Of a DNA stretch of 64,000 nt, positions 27,925 through 36,706 are shown piece after piece. The position numbers and the translations under genes were made by a program. This DNA comes from Bombiscardovia nodaiensis (GTDB lineage: Bacteria; Actinomycetota; Actinomycetes; Actinomycetales; Bifidobacteriaceae). How positions within the stretch are numbered: position 1 is the first letter of the stretch; each line of letters starts with the position of its first letter. Location of the stretch: NCBI GenBank assembly GCA_033127725.1, contig AP026798.1:1922001-1986000 (forward strand), in the 5' to 3' direction. Under the pieces are notes generated by a model. That model had not been told where the DNA came from, ran no database searches, and saw nothing but the letters and a program-made list of their open reading frames with translations.

Positions 27925-29490
27925 ATGCCGAGTACACCGCCTACCGCAGACGCGCCGAATCACTCAGCGCGCGCCACAGATCAGCCCAGCGACCGATCCG
28001 CAGTGCCCAGTGCTCACGACCACCACCACCGACCCCCAGCAAACGAAAGCAGGGATCAAGCAGACATGAGCACCAACCGCACCGCTACTACCCCAGTCGC
28101 AGCCGCAGACGCGCAAGCTTCGATAGGCAGTCACGAAGCCCACCCCCTAATACAGACTGCCAACGGCCGGTCTCTAGAAGAGATTAACGCCACCGTCGCT
28201 GTACCCAAAAATAAAGCCAGCTTCTGGAAGAACTTAGCCGCGTTTTCCGGCCCTGGAGCCCTGGTGGCAGTGGGATACATGGACCCCGGCAACTGGATTA
28301 CCTCTATCGGCGGCGGTGCCCAATACGGCTACCTACTCATGTCGGTAGTGCTCATCTCCAGCCTCATTGCCATGATGCTGCAATATATGTCCGCTAAGCT
28401 CGGCATTGTCACCGGCCTCGATTTAGCCCAGGCCACGCGCCTCCACACCGGGCGAAAGGTGAGCTTCATACTGTGGATTTGCACCGAGCTGGCCGTTATG
28501 GCTACCGATATTGCCGAAGTGATCGGTGGAGCTATCGCCCTAAAGTTGCTCTTTGGCATTCCTCTGATTGTGGGTGTGGGCCTCACCGTGCTCGACGTGC
28601 TCATTTTGCTCCTTTTAACCCACGTAGGCTTTCGGCGCATTGAAGCCATTGTCTCAGCGCTGATTCTCGTCATTATGCTCGTCTTCGTCTACGAGGTAAT
28701 ACTGGCCCAGCCCAATGTGCCGGCCATGCTCGAAGGTTTTATACCCAGCAAGCAGATTCTGGGCAACGGACAGCTGACCATGGCGCTCGGTATCGTCGGC
28801 GCCACCGTCATGCCCCACAACCTCTACCTGCACTCTTCCATTGTGCAGACCCGCGACTTCGACCGCGATGACGACAAGCAGGTGGCCAATGCCGTGCGCT
28901 TCGCCACCTGGGACTCCAATATCCAGCTCTCAGCAGCCTTCGTGGTTAACTGCCTCCTGCTCGTACTGGGTGCGGCCATGTTCTTTGGCCACGGCGAAGG
29001 GCTAGACACCTTCACCTCCCTCTACAACGCCTTGGGCGATCAGAGCATCGCTGGACCAGTCGCCTCGGGCCTGCTGAGCACCCTCTTCGCTGTGGCTCTA
29101 CTCGCCTCGGGCCAGAATTCCACCATCACTGGCACCCTGACTGGTCAGATTGTGATGGAGGGGTTCATCCGCATGCGCATCCCCATCTGGCTGCGCCGCC
29201 TGGTTACCCGCGTCATCTCCATCATCCCCGTACTCGCCTGCGCCATTATTTTTGGCGGCAAGGAGTCGGCCCTCGACAGTCTCTTGGTCTACTCCCAAGT
29301 CTTCCTGTGCGTGGCTCTGCCCATCTCCATGATTCCCCTGGTCTGGTTCACCTCCTCCCGCAAGATTATGGGCAAGTACGCCAACGCCAAGTGGCTAGCT
29401 ATTTTGGCTTGGATTGTGGTCGTCGCACTCACCGTGCTCAACATCCAGCTGCTGGTCCAGGACATCGGCGAGCTGCTAGCCCTCTTATAA
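27925..29490 (+). CDS. mntH: NRAMP-family divalent metal (Mn) transporter
   Basis: Up to 521 residues with eleven or so membrane segments. The metal-site motifs DPGNW (segment 1) and MPHNLYLHS (segment 6) are intact, so it should import Mn2+/Fe2+ with protons. The reading frame allows a 47-residue N-terminal extension containing AHDHHHRPP before MSTNRTAT (ATG 28066). A GAAGGG before 27925 supports the long form, while the site before 28066 is weak. It is divergent from a DtxR-type regulator and close to catalase, suggesting a manganese and peroxide-defence group. The last codons and stop are tandemly duplicated. Confidence 0.92.
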   Translation: MPSTPPTADAPNHSARATDQPSDRSAVPSAHDHHHRPPANESRDQADMSTNRTATTPVAAADAQASIGSHEAHPLIQTANGRSLEEINATVAVPKNKASFWKNLAAFSGPGALVAVGYMDPGNWITSIGGGAQYGYLLMSVVLISSLIAMMLQYMSAKLGIVTGLDLAQATRLHTGRKVSFILWICTELAVMATDIAEVIGGAIALKLLFGIPLIVGVGLTVLDVLILLLLTHVGFRRIEAIVSALILVIMLVFVYEVILAQPNVPAMLEGFIPSKQILGNGQLTMALGIVGATVMPHNLYLHSSIVQTRDFDRDDDKQVANAVRFATWDSNIQLSAAFVVNCLLLVLGAAMFFGHGEGLDTFTSLYNALGDQSIAGPVASGLLSTLFAVALLASGQNSTITGTLTGQIVMEGFIRMRIPIWLRRLVTRVISIIPVLACAIIFGGKESALDSLLVYSQVFLCVALPISMIPLVWFTSSRKIMGKYANAKWLAILAWIVVVALTVLNIQLLVQDIGELLALL

Positions 29491-29505
29491 CTAGCCCTCT
29501 TATAA
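29476..29505 (+). repeat. 15-bp tandem duplication across the mntH stop codon
   Basis: CTAGCCCTCTTATAA is repeated exactly, head to tail and in frame, so LALL-stop is followed by a second LALL-stop. It matches in kind the duplication at the end of the MFS gene at 1533-1568. Confidence 0.9.
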
Positions 29506-29618
29506 AGTGACGGCGAATAGCTGAAAGTAGTGGCAACGAAGCGTGATACTGGTTCACACGACTTATACCTTTGGTAGGAATAAGAAATAGCTTCACAGCA
29601 GGATTACAGCGAAAAAAG

Positions 29619-30302
29619 ATGGGCATCACTATGCTGAATATGGAATATTTTGCAGATAAAACACTCAACTGCTTGGGAGACTCCACTACCCGGGGCGACA
29701 ACGGCGTGGACGGAGGCAGTCAGGGCATATCGTGGGTCAGCCATGTGCGTGAGTACCTGCCCTTCCGCCAAGTGCGCAACTACGGGGTCTGCGGCTCGCG
29801 TATTGCCGTCAGCAGCGAGCGCGACGACAGTTTCGTTGAGCGCTACGAGCAGATGGACCTTGAGGCCGACGATGTCATCGTTTTCGGCGGCGTCAACGAC
29901 TTCCAGCACGACATCCCCCTGGGCGACCTGGATTCTCGAGATGTACGCACCTTTTCAGGGGCGCTCAACACTGTGCTGACGGGCTTACAGGGCCTCTATC
30001 CGCGGGCCAACATCGTTGCTCTGACCGCTACACCCAACGATTTCGTGCACCCCACTAAGCAGTATCCCACAACCCACCAGCCCAACAGCTTGGGACTCAA
30101 GCAGGTGGACTACGTGGAACGCATGAAAGCTATCGGCGCCTCCTACTGCATCCCGGTCGTTGACCTCTTCCGGCTCAGCGGCATTTCACCCTTTGCCCCA
30201 GGTCACGAGGAGTACATGCCCGACGGCCTGCACTACAGTCAAGCGGGCTATGCCCGTCTGTGTAAGCGCATCATAGGGCTGACCCTGCCCTATCTCATAT
30301 GA
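29619..30302 (+). CDS. SGNH/GDSL-type esterase or lipase
   Basis: About 227 residues. It has the SGNH blocks: CLGDSTTRG (block I, nucleophile Ser), a Gly in NYGVCGSRIA (block II), FGGVNDF (block III, Asn) and PDGLHYSQAGY (block V, Asp and His). No signal peptide is evident, so it is likely cytoplasmic. Substrates of the family range from acyl esters to acetylated sugars. The start is uncertain: ATG 29619 is used, with 29571 and two later ATGs possible. A rho-independent terminator follows. Confidence 0.85.
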   Translation: MGITMLNMEYFADKTLNCLGDSTTRGDNGVDGGSQGISWVSHVREYLPFRQVRNYGVCGSRIAVSSERDDSFVERYEQMDLEADDVIVFGGVNDFQHDIPLGDLDSRDVRTFSGALNTVLTGLQGLYPRANIVALTATPNDFVHPTKQYPTTHQPNSLGLKQVDYVERMKAIGASYCIPVVDLFRLSGISPFAPGHEEYMPDGLHYSQAGYARLCKRIIGLTLPYLI

Positions 30303-30338
30303 GCCCCAACTGAGCTCCCAGCTCAACTGTTAGACGCA

Positions 30339-30374
30339 GGCCCGCATTGCTCACACCGAGCGTGCGGGCCTTTT
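30339..30374 (+). terminator. Terminator after the SGNH hydrolase gene
   Basis: GGCCCGCA and TGCGGGCC pair around a 16-base loop, followed by TTTT. It ends the hydrolase transcript; no gene is seen in 30303-30608. Confidence 0.8.
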
Positions 30375-30486
30375 CGCTCACCCGTCGCCGCCTGGGCCAG
30401 CAAACGTGTGCAAATTCACTATCTTTACAGCTGATAGTCATGCAAAAACGAGCGCATCCGTGTTAGGCTCGAAATAAGGATGCCAT

Positions 30487-30503
30487 ATGGGAATGGTTCC
30501 CAT
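30487..30503. promoter_or_regulatory. Palindrome upstream of catalase, possible operator
   Basis: ATGGGAA-TGG-TTCCCAT is a perfect 7-bp inverted repeat with a 3-base spacer, about 105 bases before the catalase start. It could be a repressor or activator site. The binding protein is unknown. Confidence 0.45.
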
Positions 30504-30608
30504 TGAGTTACACTTCGCCTCCTCGCCCAGAATGCGAGGCAGCAGTAGAGAATTTCCCTACCGCTAAGGCTCATCTGCAACGATGCATACTACGGAATGA
30601 AGGCTTGT

Positions 30609-32051
30609 ATGAACGAAAAACTTACCACCAGTCAAGGCCAGCCTTGGGCCGACAACAACCACAGCCAGACCGCTGGCACCCGCGGACCCATCCTCATGCA
30701 GGATTACCAACTGCTGGAAAAACTAGCCCACTTCAACCGCGAGCGCATCCCCGAGCGCGTCGTCCACGCTAAGGGCGCCGGCGCCAAGGGCACCTTCAAA
30801 CTCACCCGCGACATGAGTCAGTACACCAAGGCCGACGTGTTCAACGGCGAGGGCAAGGAAACGCCTGTCCTGATTCGCTTCTCCCAGGTGGCCGGCGAGC
30901 TGGGCTACCCTGACACCCTGCGCGACGTGCGCGGATTCGCCCTGCGTTTCTACACACAGGAGGGCAACTACGACGTGGTGGGCAACAACACGCCCGTCTT
31001 CTTTGTGAACGACCCGCTCAAGTTCCCTGACTTCATCCACTCACAAAAGCGCGATCCGGCTACCCACCTGCGCACGCAAGAGATGCAGTGGGACTTCTGG
31101 TCGCACTCCCCCGAGTCTGTCCACCAGGTGACCTATTTGATGGGCGACCGCGGCAATCCCGCCTCCTACCGCACCATGAACGGCTACGGCTCCCACACCT
31201 TCAAGTGGGTCAACGCTTCAGGCGAGCAGTTCTGGGTCAAGTATCATTTTGTCGCCGCTCAGGGCGTGCAAAATATGACCAACGAGCAGGCTGCCAAGAC
31301 CGCCAGCGAGGACACGGACTTCCTCCTGCACGACCTCTACGACGCCATCGAGCAAGGCAACTACCCCTCCTGGAAGGTCTGCGTGCAGATTCTGCCCTAC
31401 GAGGAGGGCCTGAATTATAAGTATGACATCTTCGACGTGACCAAGACCGTCTCCAAGAAGGACTACCCGCGCATTGAAATCGGCGAGTTCACCCTCAACG
31501 AAAACCCGGTCAACTACTTCGATGAAGTGGAGGAAGCAGCCTTCTCGCCCGCCAACTTCGTGCCCGGCATTGAGCCCTCGCCCGACAAGCTCCTGCAAGG
31601 CCGTCTCTTTGGCTACAAGGACGCTGAGCGCTACCGCCTGGGCATCAACTACGAGAATCTGCCCATCAACAAGCCCGTCAATGCAGTCCACAACTATGAG
31701 CGCGACGGCTTCATGTCTCAGGGCCAGGACGGCTCGGTCAACTACGAGCCCAACTCCCACGGCGGACCCGTGGAGGTTCCCGAAGCCCGCATGCACGGCG
31801 ATGCGGTGACCGGACAGACCGAGTACTCCAAGCCCTACGAGGTGGACCACTTCTCCCAGGCTGGCGACCTCTACCGGCTCATGACCCCCGATGCCAAGGA
31901 CCGCCTAATTGAGACCATCAAGGGCACCCTGGGCACTGTCGAGAGCAAAGAGATCCGCGTCTTGGAAACCAAGCAGTTCTACCAGGCTGACCACGAGTAT
32001 GGCGAGCGCGTAGCCCAGGCTTTGGGCCTTCCAATGGAGAAGATCCGGTAA
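30609..32051 (+). CDS. katA: Haem catalase (monofunctional, small-subunit type)
   Basis: 480 residues, the length of small-subunit clade catalases. The catalytic His lies in ERVVHAKGAGAKG, the Asn in VVGNNTPVFFVND, and the haem-ligand Tyr in the RLFGYKDAERYRLG motif, so all key residues are present. It destroys hydrogen peroxide in the cytoplasm. ATG 30609 is preferred to 30597 because GAAGG lies six bases before it. Catalase is absent from most bifidobacteria but known in insect-gut species. It needs haem, for which no synthesis gene is seen here. It is flanked by its own terminator. Confidence 0.96.
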   Translation: MNEKLTTSQGQPWADNNHSQTAGTRGPILMQDYQLLEKLAHFNRERIPERVVHAKGAGAKGTFKLTRDMSQYTKADVFNGEGKETPVLIRFSQVAGELGYPDTLRDVRGFALRFYTQEGNYDVVGNNTPVFFVNDPLKFPDFIHSQKRDPATHLRTQEMQWDFWSHSPESVHQVTYLMGDRGNPASYRTMNGYGSHTFKWVNASGEQFWVKYHFVAAQGVQNMTNEQAAKTASEDTDFLLHDLYDAIEQGNYPSWKVCVQILPYEEGLNYKYDIFDVTKTVSKKDYPRIEIGEFTLNENPVNYFDEVEEAAFSPANFVPGIEPSPDKLLQGRLFGYKDAERYRLGINYENLPINKPVNAVHNYERDGFMSQGQDGSVNYEPNSHGGPVEVPEARMHGDAVTGQTEYSKPYEVDHFSQAGDLYRLMTPDAKDRLIETIKGTLGTVESKEIRVLETKQFYQADHEYGERVAQALGLPMEKIR

Positions 32052-32082
32052 GATTCGGCGCATCTAACGAGTGACACGATTC

Positions 32083-32123
32083 AGCCCGTACCTGCTTACA
32101 AGCTTGCAGGTACGGGCTCTTTC
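32083..32123 (+). terminator. Catalase terminator
   Basis: A 13-bp perfect stem AGCCCGTACCTGC / GCAGGTACGGGCT with a 10-base loop, followed by CTTTC, 30 bases after the katA stop. Confidence 0.88.
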
Positions 32124-32277
32124 ATATCCTCGCTAGGATCTACGTTCTCCCTAAGCAGACCCTAAACTCGCTCTGAGCTTGATACACGCGGAGCCTGGGC
32201 ACAATCCGGCCCTTGTGTTATTATCAATAGTTGTGGTCGAGTAGCAAGCTAGTTTAAGTGCCTGTTGCTTTCCGCTC

Positions 32278-32365
32278 GGAGAATTCGCCTAGTGGTCTAT
32301 GGCGCACGCTTGGAAAGCGTGTTGGGTTAACGCCCTCACGAGTTCGAATCTCGTATTCTCCGCCA
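32278..32365 (+). tRNA. tRNA-Ser (GGA anticodon)
   Basis: The acceptor stem GGAGAAT / ATTCTCC, a long variable arm (GTTGGGTTAACGCCCTCAC), the anticodon GGA in CTTGGAAAG, the T-loop GTTCGAATC and an encoded GCCA end give a complete class II tRNA of 88 bases. It reads UCC/UCU codons. A terminator follows at once. Confidence 0.95.
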
Positions 32366-32370
32366 GTTGA

Positions 32371-32395
32371 AACCCCTTGATTTCCAAGGGGTTTT
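32371..32395 (+). terminator. tRNA-Ser terminator
   Basis: AACCCCTTG and CAAGGGGTT pair around five bases, ending in a short T-run, five bases behind the tRNA. Confidence 0.8.
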
Positions 32396-32425
32396 GGCAT
32401 ATTCAGTCTCTCACTTTTTTCTCTT

Positions 32426-32447
32426 TATGTTATTAGTATGTTATTAG
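32426..32447. repeat. 11-bp tandem repeat downstream of tRNA-Ser
   Basis: TATGTTATTAG occurs twice head to tail. It lies in a short AT-rich stretch between a tRNA and an accessory gene. No integrase or matching att site is seen, so mobile-element origin is not shown. Confidence 0.6.
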
Positions 32448-32519
32448 AATGAACCAACCGGACCGATAAGGTGGCATCTATTGGGCGCGCAGGTCGGGAT
32501 TCTGGCAGAGAAGCAAAAG

Positions 32520-33953
32520 TCACTCACGCGCATGGTGGGCACCTGCAGGGCGCCGCCTACGCAACAGGACAACCGCACACGCTGCCCACACCAGAGCCAC
32601 AGCCACAGCGGCCACCGCAACCCAACCGAGCCAACTGTGCCAACGAGTCGCAGCTGGAGCAGGCACAGGAGCCTTCACCGACTGGCCCCGCAAGGGTACC
32701 TTCCACAAGTAGCCCGCGAAAATCTGAGCCTCCTCAGGTGTCTGTGGGTGCGGGTTACTTGGTCCTGTCTGTATAAAATACAACGCTTCCCCGCTGCGGC
32801 TTACATCGGCTTGGTAAATACCTCGAAATGGTAAATTGGGCCCCCAGGCAATACCTAATGGCTGTACGTACTGGCTGCCAGAAGAATTAGCAACCTCCAC
32901 CGACACCGGCTTACCAGACAAGCTGTCACTGTGCAAGAGTTGGAACCAGCTCAAACCATCAGTGCGCGTAAAGCCGTAGGAAGCCCCGTGCAAACCACCT
33001 TTGAACTGAGTTGCAACCTCTTTCCCCGTCCGCGAATCAATCATACGCGACTTGCTGTCGCTAATTATAAGGAGATTTGAACCGTCGTGAGATACTCGAA
33101 GGTGGACAAAGGGGTTCCCTTCTAGCTCACCAAGGGCTTTCATCTGTCCATCCGACAAATCCACGCTGAGCAATTGGCTATCGTAACGTTCAACATACAA
33201 ATGAGATTTACTCCAGTCTGAGTCGGGCCATCTCAGCACTCCAACGACCGCATCTACAGCTCCGGTACTGACGTCAATCCTCACGAGTTGCGCATCGTGC
33301 TCTTTAGCGCTATCCCAGACCTTGGCGTACCAATACCGACCATCCGAGGACAGACAGTATCCGATAATATTGTTAAAGGCTGTTGGCCCACGCAAAACCA
33401 CTGAGGAAAGGAGCTGGCCGCTGTCGGCATCGAGAGTAAGCAAGTTCCACGTATAGCGCTGTTCTTTCTCCTGCATTTCAATTGTTTTGAGCGTACGCCC
33501 ATTCGCGGAGGAAATGAAGTTCTCACCGCTTGCATTACTGGAAAAATGTTTCACAGTCAACGTTTTAATATCAATAGCAGCAATTCCTGCACTGTCAGAA
33601 GTATTCCCAGCGCAATATAGAGTCCGTCCGTCCGGCGAGATAATTGGACGCAATGTTGAATCAGAGTCAAAACTGCCGATGTTTGGATGCACAATCCCCC
33701 GCACTCGCATATCGTCGGTATTGACAGCACATATATCGCCACTGTGAGTAAACACAAATATTGTGGCCTCATCAGCAGACAGCATCTCTCTCACAGGCTC
33801 CGCCGATATACAAGCGGAGTCATGCACTGTAAGCGTTCCGGTTGACGCAGCTGAGCTAGGCGGGGTTGCAAGTATACATACGCTTAGGGCGAGCGCTACA
33901 CTGCACAACAGGGCGAAACACCGCTGCTTCAACCAGAACTCTTGAACACGCAT
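32520..33953 (-). CDS. Membrane-anchored surface protein with a beta-propeller-like ectodomain
   Basis: 477 residues. A signal peptide (RCFALLCSVALALSVCILA) is followed by an ectodomain of about 380 residues with recurring SxDGRxLYCAG/GRYWYAKV/GSNLLIISDS-type strands, as in YVTN/WD-like propellers (SPDGRTLYCAG is the clearest). One transmembrane segment near residue 440 precedes LLRRRRPAGAHHARE. There is no LPXTG, so it is anchored by the membrane segment with the propeller outside. No catalytic motif is seen. Base composition in the ectodomain is more AT-rich than in its neighbours. The function is unknown. Confidence 0.7.
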   Translation of the reverse strand: MRVQEFWLKQRCFALLCSVALALSVCILATPPSSAASTGTLTVHDSACISAEPVREMLSADEATIFVFTHSGDICAVNTDDMRVRGIVHPNIGSFDSDSTLRPIISPDGRTLYCAGNTSDSAGIAAIDIKTLTVKHFSSNASGENFISSANGRTLKTIEMQEKEQRYTWNLLTLDADSGQLLSSVVLRGPTAFNNIIGYCLSSDGRYWYAKVWDSAKEHDAQLVRIDVSTGAVDAVVGVLRWPDSDWSKSHLYVERYDSQLLSVDLSDGQMKALGELEGNPFVHLRVSHDGSNLLIISDSKSRMIDSRTGKEVATQFKGGLHGASYGFTRTDGLSWFQLLHSDSLSGKPVSVEVANSSGSQYVQPLGIAWGPNLPFRGIYQADVSRSGEALYFIQTGPSNPHPQTPEEAQIFAGYLWKVPLRGQSVKAPVPAPAATRWHSWLGWVAVAAVAVALVWAACAVVLLRRRRPAGAHHARE

Positions 33954-34378
33954 TGTTCATCCAAACATTCGCTGTGAGTTATTCCTGTCTACATAAGCTA
34001 CATTAGCAGCCTATTTGATGGCATAGTTTGATGAAATAACCAGAGACATACTAGCAAAGATATCAACCGTCGGTACAGTTTCTAATTAGCATATTGGAGT
34101 TTCAGCTCAACGACCTGTCCGCAAAAATCACATATTTCATATTGTGGTTAGGAACAAATGACATGTGAGCCGTAAAACTATTAAACATATATTCACCCCC
34201 TCTCCTCCACTTGCGGGCATTGCTAGGTTGATGAACAGCTGCATTTTTATACTTTGGCTCCAGCCTGCGTAGGTTGGCGTATTTGTAAAACCCGGGGGTT
34301 TTTTCCCTCTCTGCCCCTTGAGTTTTGGTACAGTAGGGTAGTTTATGGGCAGTGCAAAAGCTATGAGGGAGTTCGAAT
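33954..34378. other. AT-rich intergenic region without a gene
   Basis: 425 bases between divergently placed surface-protein and glycosyltransferase genes. No convincing reading frame is present. It holds a terminator-like hairpin (34287-34304) and, closer to the plus-strand gene, GAGGGAG as its ribosome binding site. Confidence 0.6.
34287..34304 (+). terminator. Terminator-like hairpin with T-run
   Basis: AAAACCC and GGGTTTT flank two G and are followed by TT. It is short, but the T-run fits intrinsic termination or attenuation upstream of the glycosyltransferase gene at 34379. Confidence 0.4.
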
Positions 34379-36484
34379 ATGACGAATGCGCAAGCAACTG
34401 AGCGGGTGTATGAGGACGTCGTTAGGCTGGTCTTCCCCGTTCAAGATGCGGAGCAGACCTTGCCCCTCTATGCAATTGACTGGACCCGTCCGCACCTGCC
34501 CAAGACAGTCCTTGACCCGCGTATTGACGCTAAGACCCTGCCATTTACCTCCATGAACCAGTCAACCTTCGAGGGCTTGATTCACGAGGGCGCGACGCAG
34601 GGCGCAGGCCTCAATAGCGTAACAACGGATGCCTTCCGCGTGCTCTCCCGCAGGTCGATTGGTGTTCATCCCGGCGCCCGAACCTCGCTGTGCACCTACT
34701 TCAACGCCTTCCCCGCCGGATATTGGAGGCGCTGGACCCACGTAGATACCGTGCGCTTGTCGGCCTCGGTGAATGGCCAAGGCAGGTTGCTGGTCAACCG
34801 CTCAAACGGCCGAGGACTAAGCCAACCAGTTGCCGATATTGCCATTGACTGCGAGCCGTCGGCTTCTCAGGAAGCGCAAAGCGTCCATGTCGATTTGCCT
34901 ATGACCGGTTTAGTGGACGGCGGATATTTTTGGATTGATCTCGAATCCGCACCCGAGCAAGAGCTAACGCTCTCCCAGGCCAGCTGGCAGGTGCCACTCG
35001 ATACGCGCACAGGGCAGAGCGCCGGTCGACTCTCCATTGCCATCACTACCTTTAACCGCGCTCAATACTGCTTACGACAGTTACGCGATTTAGCTGCAAG
35101 TAAGGACTTGCGTGGCAGGCTCGACACTATTTATTGCACCGATCAGGGCACTGATTTAGTGAGCCAGCAGCCTGGTTTCGCCGCTGTTCAGCGCGAGCTT
35201 GGCAGCCAGCTAACCTATCTTCGCCAGCGCAATCTGGGCGGGTCAGGCGGTTTTTCGCGCGGCATGTACGAGACGGTGCAGGCCGGAAAGAGCGACTATG
35301 TGCTCCTGCTCGACGACGACGCTATCAGCGAGCCCGAGTCCATCCTGCGGGCCTTGCAGTTTGCCGATTATGCCTCCAAGCCTATGCTGGTGGGCGGCGG
35401 TATGCTCCATCTCGACAATAGAACCGTGCTCTATACGCAGGGAGAGCGCGTGGACTGGCGCAGAATGTGGATGCGCCCCTCCCAATCTATGGACTACAAC
35501 CACGATTTCGCCACCGAGCCCCTGCGCAATTCGCCCGAACTCCACCAGCGCATTGACGAGGACTTTAACGGCTGGTGGATGTGCTTAATCCCGGTCAAAG
35601 TCATACAAACTATTGGCCTGTCGTTGCCGGTCTTCATCAAATTCGACGACCTGGAATACTCCCTGCGAGCGCAAGAGGCCGGTTTTCCCACGGTGAGCCT
35701 GCCGGGCGCCGCCGTTTGGCACCAGGCCTGGCACGAGAAGGACCCGGCTCGGACCTGGGAAGAGTACTTTACCGAGCGCAACCGCTGGATAGCTGCCCTC
35801 CTTCACGAGCCCCACAAGCCCGTGTCCCGCGTTATTTTCGAGACCCTCTACGGCGACATGAGCCTGGGACTTCGCTTCACTTACTCGGCCATGGCCTTGC
35901 GTAACCAAGCCTTGCGAGACCTACTCAAGGGGCCGCAGTACATCGTGGACTGCTTCCCCACGAAACTCGACCAGGTCCGCCAGCTGCGCTCCACCTTCCC
36001 CGACGCACAGCCCATACAAGACTTGAGCGAATTGCCTGCCGCGGCGCGCGAGATTGTTCCTCCGCGCCGCCGCCCACGAGACCGGCGGTGGAGGTTAAAA
36101 ACAGCTGCTAAGCTGCTGGGCCAGAGCTTGCTGACCAACCGCAGTGCAAAGGGTGCTCAACGCCCGGACGCAGCTATCTGCGCGCAGGATGCCGCATGGA
36201 CTTGGCTGGCTTTTGACGGCATTGACTCCGCCCTGGTCACCTCGCCGGACGGCGATTCGGTCACCTGGCTCAAGCGGGACAATCCCACCTTTAAGAAGTA
36301 CTTCATGGAGGGCTACCGGCTGGCATCTGCCCTGCGCAAGAACTGGAATCATCTCTCAGCCGCCTACCGAAACTACGGCCTCGCCTCTTTCGAAACCTGG
36401 CAGGGCATTTTTGCGGACGCGGGCAGTGAGGATCAGTCAAAGCGCGCTCCACGGCCGCCGCGCACAGGCAAAGGCTTAAAGTAG
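34379..36484 (+). CDS. Second GlfT2-like galactofuranosyltransferase
   Basis: 701 residues. An N-terminal beta-sandwich (about 1-215) precedes a GT-A domain with LSIAITTFNR, NLGGSGGFSRGMYE, the metal motif LLLDDDAISEPES near residue 310, then FIKFDDLEYSLR and AVWHQAWHEKDP. The order matches the GlfT2-like gene at 15937-17835, so this is a distant paralogue. It would add galactofuranose (or a similar sugar) to a lipid-linked glycan on the cytoplasmic face. It stands alone, without exporter genes beside it. GAGGGAG upstream supports the ATG. The last 120 residues are basic. Confidence 0.85.
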   Translation: MTNAQATERVYEDVVRLVFPVQDAEQTLPLYAIDWTRPHLPKTVLDPRIDAKTLPFTSMNQSTFEGLIHEGATQGAGLNSVTTDAFRVLSRRSIGVHPGARTSLCTYFNAFPAGYWRRWTHVDTVRLSASVNGQGRLLVNRSNGRGLSQPVADIAIDCEPSASQEAQSVHVDLPMTGLVDGGYFWIDLESAPEQELTLSQASWQVPLDTRTGQSAGRLSIAITTFNRAQYCLRQLRDLAASKDLRGRLDTIYCTDQGTDLVSQQPGFAAVQRELGSQLTYLRQRNLGGSGGFSRGMYETVQAGKSDYVLLLDDDAISEPESILRALQFADYASKPMLVGGGMLHLDNRTVLYTQGERVDWRRMWMRPSQSMDYNHDFATEPLRNSPELHQRIDEDFNGWWMCLIPVKVIQTIGLSLPVFIKFDDLEYSLRAQEAGFPTVSLPGAAVWHQAWHEKDPARTWEEYFTERNRWIAALLHEPHKPVSRVIFETLYGDMSLGLRFTYSAMALRNQALRDLLKGPQYIVDCFPTKLDQVRQLRSTFPDAQPIQDLSELPAAAREIVPPRRRPRDRRWRLKTAAKLLGQSLLTNRSAKGAQRPDAAICAQDAAWTWLAFDGIDSALVTSPDGDSVTWLKRDNPTFKKYFMEGYRLASALRKNWNHLSAAYRNYGLASFETWQGIFADAGSEDQSKRAPRPPRTGKGLK

Positions 36485-36706
36485 CCACTCCTGCAGCCGC
36501 TATGTGAAACACAAGCAGTAACGCCATTATCGAGCTACAATCGGCCCACAATCGCACGGCAATCGCCAGCACAGTATCGCACCTATCTTTGGACTCAAAA
36601 GCGCTCAAAAATGCCCAATTTGGGACCATACAGAGCTACTATGAGCAATAGATGAGCATTCTGAACAAGACTACAAGCGAAGATGGCAGCTCAATAGGGG
36701 GCAAGT

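Noticed and set aside
32426..32447. Attachment site of an integrated element beside tRNA-Ser
   Set aside because: No duplicate of the tRNA 3' end, no integrase and no second boundary were found in the window.
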